A stretch of DNA of 29,382 nt from JAKPQD01 sp029572965 (GTDB lineage: Bacteria > Bacteroidota > Bacteroidia > Bacteroidales > DTGW01): the NCBI GenBank assembly GCA_035374585.1, contig DAOSPF010000043.1:1-29382 (forward strand), in the 5' to 3' direction. Positions 23,742-29,382 of this stretch are shown here, in pieces. The notes beneath the pieces were generated by a model, which saw only the letters and a list, made by a program, of their open reading frames with translations, had not been told where the DNA came from and made no database searches. Position 1 is the first letter of the stretch. Each line of letters starts with the position of its first letter. A program made the position numbers and the translations under genes.

Positions 23742-25043
23742 ATGATTTGGAATAAGACTTTTGAGTGTATGAGTCGCGAGGAGATGCGCGAATGCCAAAG
23801 CAAAAGACTCATCGAGACTGTACAACGTGTTTATCACAATGTTCCTGCTTACCGCGAAAAAATGCAACAAGCACACCTCGTTCCTGAGGATATCAGGAGT
23901 GTTGATGATTTACATAAACTGCCTTTTACCGTTAAACAAGATTTGCGTGACAATTATCCTTATGGGCTATTTGCTGTTCCTATGAGCGAAGTGGTCAGGG
24001 TGCATGCATCGTCCGGAACAACGGGAAAGCCAACAGTTGTAGGCTATACACGCAAGGATTTGGCTACCTGGAGTGAGGTAATAGCCCGTACATTGACTGC
24101 TGCCGGGGCACACAAACATGACGTAATTCATATTGCTTATGGTTATGGCCTTTTCACTGGAGGTTTGGGCCTTCATTATGGTAGTGAAAAGATTGGGGCC
24201 ACGGTTATTCCTATTTCTGGAGGTAACACGCAACGTCAAATCCAATTGATGCACGACTTTGGAAGTACTGTATTGGCTTGTACCCCTTCTTATGCTTTAT
24301 ATTTGGCTGAGGCTATTGACGAAAGCCAATATAAACGTAGCGACCTGAAACTCAGGGTTGGTGTTTTCGGGGCTGAGCCATGGACAGAAACTATGCGTAA
24401 GGAGATTGAAGAAAAGCTCCATATTAAAGCTATTGATATTTTTGGATTGAGCGAAGTTATTGGCCCTGGTGTATCCAGCGAATGTGAACACCAATGTGGC
24501 TTGCATGTTTTTGAAGACCATTTTATCCCTGAAATTATTGACCCAAAAACATTGGAAGTATTGCCAGAAGGCGAATTGGGCGAGCTGGTATTTACCTGTA
24601 TTACCAAAGAAGCACTTCCGCTCATTCGTTACCGTACCCGTGACCTGACCCGCTTGCATTACGAAAAATGTAAATGTGGCCGTACCTTGGTACGTATGGA
24701 AAAATGTACCGGCCGTAGTGATGATATGCTTATCATTCGAGGGGTTAACGTTTTTCCATCGCAGATAGAGGAGGTGCTGCTTAAGATTGACGGGCTTCAA
24801 CCTCATTATCTCATTACTGTTGACAGGGTTCATAACCTCGATGTTATGCAGTTGCAGGTAGAGGTGGAGCAGGAATATTTTACTGACCGCATCAGCGAAT
24901 TGCAAGGCTTGAGCAAAAAATTGCAACACAGTCTTGAAAGTGCTTTGGGTATTGGTGTCGATGTGAAGCTGGTGGAGCCTAAAACCATCCAACGTAGCGA
25001 AGGCAAAGCTAAAAGGGTTATTGATAATAGAAAATTGAATTAA
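23742..25043 (+). CDS. paaK: Phenylacetate-CoA ligase family protein (second copy)
   Basis: This 433-residue paralogue of the first ligase has ASSGTTGKPTV (from residue 89), GYGLFTGGLGLHYGSEK, AIDIFGLSEVIGPG, YRTRDLTRLHYEKCKCGRTLVRME, and the hinge GRSDDMLIIRGVNVFPSQIEE. The two copies share blocks along the whole length but differ in the acid pocket (AYNSYGLSEMNGPG versus AIDIFGLSEVIGPG), which suggests different aryl or acyl acids. It follows the ACT gene by 21 bases and is closed by a terminator. The CoA-ligase activity is well supported; substrates such as phenylacetate, indoleacetate or benzoate-type acids cannot be told apart. Confidence 0.92.
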   Translation: MIWNKTFECMSREEMRECQSKRLIETVQRVYHNVPAYREKMQQAHLVPEDIRSVDDLHKLPFTVKQDLRDNYPYGLFAVPMSEVVRVHASSGTTGKPTVVGYTRKDLATWSEVIARTLTAAGAHKHDVIHIAYGYGLFTGGLGLHYGSEKIGATVIPISGGNTQRQIQLMHDFGSTVLACTPSYALYLAEAIDESQYKRSDLKLRVGVFGAEPWTETMRKEIEEKLHIKAIDIFGLSEVIGPGVSSECEHQCGLHVFEDHFIPEIIDPKTLEVLPEGELGELVFTCITKEALPLIRYRTRDLTRLHYEKCKCGRTLVRMEKCTGRSDDMLIIRGVNVFPSQIEEVLLKIDGLQPHYLITVDRVHNLDVMQLQVEVEQEYFTDRISELQGLSKKLQHSLESALGIGVDVKLVEPKTIQRSEGKAKRVIDNRKLN

Positions 25044-25065
25044 ATAACAATAAGTCACAGATTTA

Positions 25066-25101
25066 AGCCGAAACATATTTTTTTGTTCCGGCTTTTTTTT
25101 A
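25066..25101 (+). terminator. Terminator after the second ligase
   Basis: Stem agccgaaaca (25066-25075) with tgttccggct (25084-25093), one mismatch, followed by a run of eight T. Confidence 0.85.
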
Positions 25102-25149
25102 TACATTTTCGCCAACTAAACATTATTAACCAAATAAAAACAAAACACT

Positions 25150-25329
25150 ATGTTAGGAATCACCGACCCTTGGATTTTGGCAGCATACCTGCTGAGCTTT
25201 CTAAGTGCTGTCGCCTGTATTGTTTATGGTTTGTACAACTGGAACAAAGGCGGCAACAATGAAGAATCCCAAATTACAGAAGAAGTAAAATGGGAAAAAG
25301 AAGAAAAACAAATTGAAGAAAATCTTTAA
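25150..25329 (+). CDS. Symporter small accessory protein
   Basis: A 59-residue open frame reads MLGITDPWILAAYLLSFLSA (residues 1-20), VACIVYGLYNWNKGG (21-35), then a highly charged tail rich in Glu and Lys ending IEENL. It is one membrane helix (about 8-28) plus an acidic cytoplasmic tail. Small proteins of this form are found directly before sodium:solute symporter genes in Bacteroidetes and other bacteria and are annotated as symporter small accessory proteins. The symporter ATG at 25347 follows 17 bases later. Its size and start fit, and the ATG is the only one at the 5' end of the frame. The accessory function itself has not been shown for this gene. Confidence 0.85.
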   Translation: MLGITDPWILAAYLLSFLSAVACIVYGLYNWNKGGNNEESQITEEVKWEKEEKQIEENL

Positions 25330-25346
25330 AAAGAAAGGAGCTGGCT

Positions 25347-26963
25347 ATGTTATTTGACATTATTGTGGTATTAATATACCTTTTTGTAATAACCTATTTG
25401 GGTTATTTAGGTTACAAACACACCAAAAGCTCAGCAGATTACTTAGTTGGCGGACGTAAAATCCACCCGCTGATTATGGCTTTATCTTATGGCTCAACGT
25501 TTATCAGTACTTCAGCTATAGTTGGATTTGGCGGTGCTGCCGGAACATTGGGGATGGGTTTGCTTTGGCTTACTTTCCTCAATATTTTTATGGGCATTTT
25601 CATTGCTTTTATTGTATTCGGAAAGCGTACACGCCAAATGGGTCATAACCTCGATGCCCATACATTTCCCGAATTGTTGGCAACACGTTTTAAATCAAAA
25701 TTTATACAAGGTTTTGCCGGCGGTATTATCTTTCTTTTCATGCCTATTTATGCTGCAGCTGTGTTAAAAGGCGGTTCAGATTATATTCAGGCACATTTTG
25801 GCATTTCGTATGAAGTTTCACTTTTCTTTTTTGCAACCATTGTAGCCATATATGTATGGATGGGTGGTATCAAAGGCGTTATGTACACCGAGACTTTCCA
25901 AGGGGCTATTATGTTTATCGGGATGATATTCCTGTTGGTATATTCTTATGCTTCGTTAGGTGGTATTACCGAGGCCCATACCAAGCTTACCAACCTCTTT
26001 GGACATGCCGAGGTGCAAGACCAGGCTGCTAAGTTGGTCAAAGGTGGTTTTATGGGCTGGACATCAATGCCTGCATTTGGTTCGCCTATCTGGTGGACTT
26101 TGGTGACCACTATTGTAATGGGTGTTGGAATTGGTGTATTGGCCCAACCTCAGCTGGTATTGCGTTTTATGACTGTAAAGAGTAACCGCGAGCTTAACCG
26201 TGCTGTTATTTCCGGAGGTATATTTATTATTATGATGACTGGTGTGGCTTTTATTGTAGGGGCATTATCAAACGTTTTCTTTTTCGAAAGTACAGGTAAA
26301 ATATCTGTTGTAGCTGCCGGGGGCAATGACAAAATTATCCCGGTATTTATCAAGCAATATCTGCCAACATGGTATGGGGCTATTTTTCTTTTGACGCTGA
26401 TTGCCGCTGCCATGAGTACACTAAGCAGCCAGTTTCATGCTATGGGTTCTGCCGCAGGTCGCGATGTGTATCAAAAAGCGTTTAATAAAAAAGGAAATCC
26501 GCTGTTTATATCACGTACAGGGGTTTTGGTTGGTATCCTTATTAGTGTTGTTATTGCTTACTTTTCAGGGAAATTGGATGTGAGTATGCAGATTATTGCT
26601 ACTGGCACAGCGCTTTTCTTTGGTTTATGTGCAGCATCATTTTTACCTGCTTATGTTTCTGCTTTATATATCCGCAAAATATCTACAAAAGCTGTTATTT
26701 CAGGGATGATAGCTGGTTTTGTCGTTGGTGTGTTCTGGATTTTCTTTATTCACGAAAAAGAAGCCTCAAGCTTGCAATTATGTAACCTGTTGTTTGATAA
26801 ACCTTCGCTGGTAAAAGAAACAGCACTGGCTAAACTGGCACTTGTTGACCCTATTATCATAGCGCTTCCTGTTTCAACACTTGTTACAGCAATTGTGGGG
26901 GTTACAGCTAAAAGTAAACTGGATGAAGCCCATCTGGACAATTGTTTTAAAGGAATAAAATAG
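25347..26963 (+). CDS. Sodium:solute symporter (SSS family)
   Basis: The 538-residue inner-membrane protein has about 13 hydrophobic helices. Its first cytoplasmic loop, KHTKSSADYLVGGRKIHP, carries the SSS-family 'DYLxGGR' signature. GGIKGVMYTETFQG and the sodium-site helix TLIAAAMSTLSSQFHAMGSAAGRDVYQK (about residues 346-375) follow. A recognisable ribosome binding site (aaaggag) precedes the ATG. It is encoded with the 59-residue accessory protein and closed by a terminator. SSS members take up solutes such as proline, pantothenate, acetate or other carboxylates with sodium. The context of acyl-CoA ligases and a lactate-permease homologue favours a carboxylate, but this is inference. Confidence 0.92.
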   Translation: MLFDIIVVLIYLFVITYLGYLGYKHTKSSADYLVGGRKIHPLIMALSYGSTFISTSAIVGFGGAAGTLGMGLLWLTFLNIFMGIFIAFIVFGKRTRQMGHNLDAHTFPELLATRFKSKFIQGFAGGIIFLFMPIYAAAVLKGGSDYIQAHFGISYEVSLFFFATIVAIYVWMGGIKGVMYTETFQGAIMFIGMIFLLVYSYASLGGITEAHTKLTNLFGHAEVQDQAAKLVKGGFMGWTSMPAFGSPIWWTLVTTIVMGVGIGVLAQPQLVLRFMTVKSNRELNRAVISGGIFIIMMTGVAFIVGALSNVFFFESTGKISVVAAGGNDKIIPVFIKQYLPTWYGAIFLLTLIAAAMSTLSSQFHAMGSAAGRDVYQKAFNKKGNPLFISRTGVLVGILISVVIAYFSGKLDVSMQIIATGTALFFGLCAASFLPAYVSALYIRKISTKAVISGMIAGFVVGVFWIFFIHEKEASSLQLCNLLFDKPSLVKETALAKLALVDPIIIALPVSTLVTAIVGVTAKSKLDEAHLDNCFKGIK

Positions 26964-27003
26964 GCACGTTTTATTTAAAAAGTTTAAAATACTAAATACA
27001 TTT

Positions 27004-27044
27004 ATAGCCCGAAATTCATGACAAGGTTTCGGGCTATTTTTTTT
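27004..27044 (+). terminator. Terminator after the symporter
   Basis: A perfect 11-bp stem atagcccgaaa (27004-27014) with tttcgggctat (27027-27037), followed by a run of T. Confidence 0.9.
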
Positions 27045-27085
27045 AGCACTAACAATTGTCAACTAATAACTAACATCTAAATTTT

Positions 27086-28681
27086 ATGTCAATAACACAA
27101 TTATTACTTACCTTATTACCAATAGCAGTAATATTGGTAATGCTCATTGTATTCAGAAAAGCTGCGGATATCAGTGGTATTGCAGGTTGGCTGGCTGTTT
27201 CACTGGTTGCCTTTTTCTTTTTCAACACCTCAATAGAAGTTTTATTGCGGTCAACCGGGGCAGGGCTTATCCGTTCGTTCTCGGTATCGCTCATTGTAGC
27301 CACATCTTTGCTGCAAATGGCATTTATGGAAAAAACAGGAGCACTGAAACGTATCATCATTTTTGTAAAGACCATCTCGAGCGAGAGCCGTGCCATTCAG
27401 ATTATGCTTATAAACATTGGTTTTGGGACTTTGATGGTGGCCGTTGGGGCAACTCCGGTATCGCTATTGCCTCCAATTCTTGTGGCTATGGGTTATTCAA
27501 CTTACGTAGCTATTGCCCTGCCTGCAATTGGATACGATTCGCTTTGTACTTATGCATTATTAGGGGCTCCTATTGTAGTGTTTGTCGATGTGGCCAATAA
27601 TTTCTTGGGCCCGGGCAATGAAATCAGCCTTCACCAGGCAGGGATGGTGTTTTACATGTTCTTGCCTGTAGTATCAACACTTATTGGCTTCTGTATGTTG
27701 TGGATTGTAGGTAAATGGCAGGCTATCAAAGAAGGATGGGTCCCATGTCTGGTGACAGGCCTGACTATTGGCGTGGTAGCTTATTTTACTAACCGTTATG
27801 ACAACCTGGTTGTGCTTACCGGCGTGATGTGCGGCATTGCAGTTATTGCTATGATGGTGCTATTCCTAAAAGTGAAAGGAATGAAGGTGATTGACAAAAG
27901 CCGCCTTACACCTGAGGAGCTCGAATATGAAAAGTCTTATCCTTTGTGGAAAGCGCTAATGCCATGGCTTATACTTATTGGGCTCATCCTGATGCTGAAT
28001 TTGCCTAAAGATGTGTTCAACTATCTTTATAGAACGCTCAAATTACCTGTTACAGGATTATGTGCTGATGGAAAACCCCTTGATACTCGTTTTTTGTGGC
28101 AGGCTTATACCTGGATTTTTGTAAGTGTTGTGCTGGCTATACCATTTCTTAAACCCACAAAAGCCCAAATGAAAGACACTTTAAAGGTATGGTGGAAGCG
28201 TGCCCCGCGTCCGGTTTTTGCTGCGGCCATTTTCTTTGCTATTGGCGAGATTATGAATATGTCAGGCTATAGCATTGTGGACAAGGGTTTTGTTGTACCC
28301 AGCATGATAAAGGTACTGGCTACTTATTCTGCAGATTTCTTCCATTCGGCTTATGGCGCTGTGGTTACTTTTATAGGCTTGTTTGGTGGTTTTATTACTG
28401 GTAGCGAGGCTTCTACTATAGCTATGTTTGCCAAGTATTCACTTACTACGGCTAAAGAACTTGCACTTCCTGTAACCGGACTTATCATTATCACTGCCGG
28501 ATTGGCATTTGGAGGAGGGTTGGCCAGCGTTATTTCACCGGCCAAATTGCAAAATGCAGCTGCTTCTATTGATAAAATAGGCGAAGAAAATAAGGTTATC
28601 CGCATAGCCTTTGTTTTTGCACTTATCCTGACAACGGTTACCTCGCTGTTTACTGTGCTGTTGCTGTTGTTGAATTGCTAA
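27086..28681 (+). CDS. L-lactate permease (LctP family)
   Basis: The 531-residue protein has about 13-14 hydrophobic segments and LctP-family features. These are the N-terminal half with GFGTLMVAVGATPVSLLPPILVAMG, the ALPAIGYDS segment, and the C-terminal signature FIGLFGGFITGSEASTIAMFAKYSLTTA (about residues 429-456), matching the 'GGFxTGS' block of lactate permeases. LctP proteins import lactate or glycolate, probably with protons. It lies 122 bases after the symporter, separated by a terminator, and has its own terminator downstream, so it is probably a separate transcript, although no promoter was recognised. A 2-hydroxy or 2-oxo acid substrate other than lactate is possible. Confidence 0.88.
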   Translation: MSITQLLLTLLPIAVILVMLIVFRKAADISGIAGWLAVSLVAFFFFNTSIEVLLRSTGAGLIRSFSVSLIVATSLLQMAFMEKTGALKRIIIFVKTISSESRAIQIMLINIGFGTLMVAVGATPVSLLPPILVAMGYSTYVAIALPAIGYDSLCTYALLGAPIVVFVDVANNFLGPGNEISLHQAGMVFYMFLPVVSTLIGFCMLWIVGKWQAIKEGWVPCLVTGLTIGVVAYFTNRYDNLVVLTGVMCGIAVIAMMVLFLKVKGMKVIDKSRLTPEELEYEKSYPLWKALMPWLILIGLILMLNLPKDVFNYLYRTLKLPVTGLCADGKPLDTRFLWQAYTWIFVSVVLAIPFLKPTKAQMKDTLKVWWKRAPRPVFAAAIFFAIGEIMNMSGYSIVDKGFVVPSMIKVLATYSADFFHSAYGAVVTFIGLFGGFITGSEASTIAMFAKYSLTTAKELALPVTGLIIITAGLAFGGGLASVISPAKLQNAAASIDKIGEENKVIRIAFVFALILTTVTSLFTVLLLLLNC

Positions 28682-28713
28682 GTTGCTTAATATTTATTAA
28701 GATATGTTATAAG

Positions 28714-28746
28714 CCTCTGAAGAATAGATCTCTTCGGAGGTTTTAT
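28714..28746 (+). terminator. Terminator after the lactate permease gene
   Basis: Stem cctctgaaga (28714-28723) with tcttcggagg (28731-28740), including one U-G pair, followed by tttta. Confidence 0.85.
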
Positions 28747-28762
28747 ATTTAAATTTTGAAAC

Positions 28763-29248
28763 ATGCAGATACAGTATAAAATATTAAAGAGAACTTTTAT
28801 CCCTCAGATTATATTGAGTGTTATTATTGTATTGATAATTAGAGGTTTTATTTACTATACCCATAAACCTATTGATACGTTTTATTTTGTATGTATTTGT
28901 GTGATGATAATTTCTAATGTATTTATATTTTACCCTAATGTGAAGAAAATTGGCCTTTTGCAGTTTGACATTTTGGGAGTGACAGTAAATATGAATAATT
29001 CAGCTATCCGATATAATTTTTTAGATGAAAATATTAAGTCCTTAAATATAAAGCTGAAAATCAATAAAAATAGGCTCCATACAAAATACCCTAACAATAG
29101 TGCAGTTAATGCGCTAAATAAGCTTGAAATATTTTATAATGACCAGATAATCAAGTATAACTTTAAAGCAGATAGTGTTGATGATCTTAAAAAATTGAAA
29201 GAAATGCTTGTTAAAATCAATGAGAAGGCAAAAATACTTTTAAATTAA
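28763..29248 (+). CDS. Hypothetical membrane protein with two N-terminal helices
   Basis: No family was recognised. The 161-residue protein starts with a basic N-terminus and two hydrophobic helices (about residues 14-31 and 42-57, IILSVIIVLIIRGFIYY and FVCICVMIISNVFIFY). It then has a soluble, Lys/Asn-rich C-terminal domain of about 100 residues that alternates beta-like and helical segments (LNKLEIFYNDQIIKYNFKADSVDDLKKLKEML). The layout resembles small membrane-anchored proteins with a PH-like domain, but this is only a shape guess. Codon use is more A/T-rich than its neighbours. The terminator immediately upstream suggests independent transcription. Confidence 0.6.
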   Translation: MQIQYKILKRTFIPQIILSVIIVLIIRGFIYYTHKPIDTFYFVCICVMIISNVFIFYPNVKKIGLLQFDILGVTVNMNNSAIRYNFLDENIKSLNIKLKINKNRLHTKYPNNSAVNALNKLEIFYNDQIIKYNFKADSVDDLKKLKEMLVKINEKAKILLN

Positions 29249-29319
29249 GTTAAACTGTTACGAACTTCGGTTTACATTTTTTGAGTATTTGTTTTATCTT
29301 TACAAAAAGTATAAAGATT

Positions 29320-29382
29320 ATGACAGTCACCATGTTATATACAAAAATAAGCTCTTTGCCGCCTTCAATGATTAAGGAAGTG
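29320..29382 (+). CDS. DUF2281-like (antitoxin-type) protein, 5' partial
   Basis: The first 21 codons from ATG 29320 read MTVTMLYTKISSLPPSMIKEV, cut off by the window edge. The pattern 'LYxKIxxLPxxxxxEV' is the start of small DUF2281-type proteins, often found as the antitoxin partner of PIN-domain toxins. The 71-base gap before it has TATCTTTA at 29295-29302, which resembles a -7 box but has no well-spaced TTG. The identification rests on a short sequence; the neighbour after the window is needed. Confidence 0.5.
   Translation, partial: MTVTMLYTKISSLPPSMIKEV

Noticed and set aside
24297..25115. 272-residue frame on the minus strand
   Set aside because: It is antisense to the second phenylacetate-CoA ligase and its terminator, has no recognisable motif, and the plus-strand gene is clearly real.
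1..29382. CRISPR arrays, tRNA or rRNA genes, transposases, prophage genes
   Set aside because: No regularly spaced direct repeats, tRNA-like cloverleaf blocks, rRNA motifs or recombinase/transposase motifs were seen on reading both strands.

Overview
The window reads as a chromosomal segment of a Bacteroidota (Bacteroidetes) organism, most likely a free-living or sediment/sludge type member of the Bacteroidales or a relative. Four things support this. One secreted protein carries a C-terminal type IX secretion (Por) sorting domain. Several promoters match the Bacteroidetes pattern TTG-N17-23-TAnnTTTG, and most genes lack strong Shine-Dalgarno sequences. SerA has the Bacteroidetes-type 'TPKK' active site. 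The leucine locus has the leuA-leuC-leuD-leuA2-leuB order that I recall from Bacteroides. No rRNA, tRNA, CRISPR array, transposase or phage gene was seen, so the region is mostly core metabolism.

Region 1 (1-2990) holds a comB-family phosphatase followed by serC and serA, closed by a terminator. Region 2 (3058-6273) starts at a near-perfect promoter. It carries tmk, a DoxX/thioredoxin-like membrane protein preceded by a palindromic intergenic repeat, and an orphan OppB/DppB-type ABC permease. Region 3 (6316-10420) is one large T9SS-exported protein of about 1,320 residues (CBM9-like, CHB_HEX_C, CotH kinase-like, CHB_HEX_C, lamin-tail and sorting domains). Its reading frame is broken at a run of eight G; losing one G would restore a single frame.

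Region 4 (10438-19392) is devoted to branched-chain and related metabolism. A minus-strand pair (PchB-like chorismate mutase, then a DRE-TIM aldolase) diverges from leuA-leuC-leuD. After a terminator, a second unit follows: a second LeuA-like synthase (candidate citramalate synthase), a ketopantoate-reductase-like gene directly abutting it, and leuB. LeuA, LeuCD and LeuB make 2-oxoisocaproate from 2-oxoisovalerate. If the second synthase makes citramalate, the same LeuCD and LeuB would also supply 2-oxobutyrate for isoleucine. PanE would draw ketopantoate, also derived from 2-oxoisovalerate, toward CoA.

Region 5 (19483-25100) has a minus-strand stand-alone PAS-like protein, a 559-base gap with a candidate structured RNA, then a porin-like barrel and a PaaK-ACT-PaaK cluster for aryl-acid CoA activation. 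Region 6 (25150-28746) has a 59-residue symporter accessory protein, a sodium:solute symporter and an LctP-type permease, each unit closed by a terminator. The window ends with an unrecognised two-helix membrane protein and the first 21 codons of a DUF2281-like (antitoxin-type) gene.

The observations most worth following up are the G8 frameshift in the CotH/T9SS protein, the candidate structured RNA at about 20262-20356, and an AT-rich dispersed repeat present in two inverted copies (14962-15038 and 23180-23280). Also notable are the Lys-for-His SerA active site, the ketopantoate-reductase-like gene in the leucine operon lacking a conserved Asn, and the PaaK-ACT-PaaK/porin/symporter neighbourhood.
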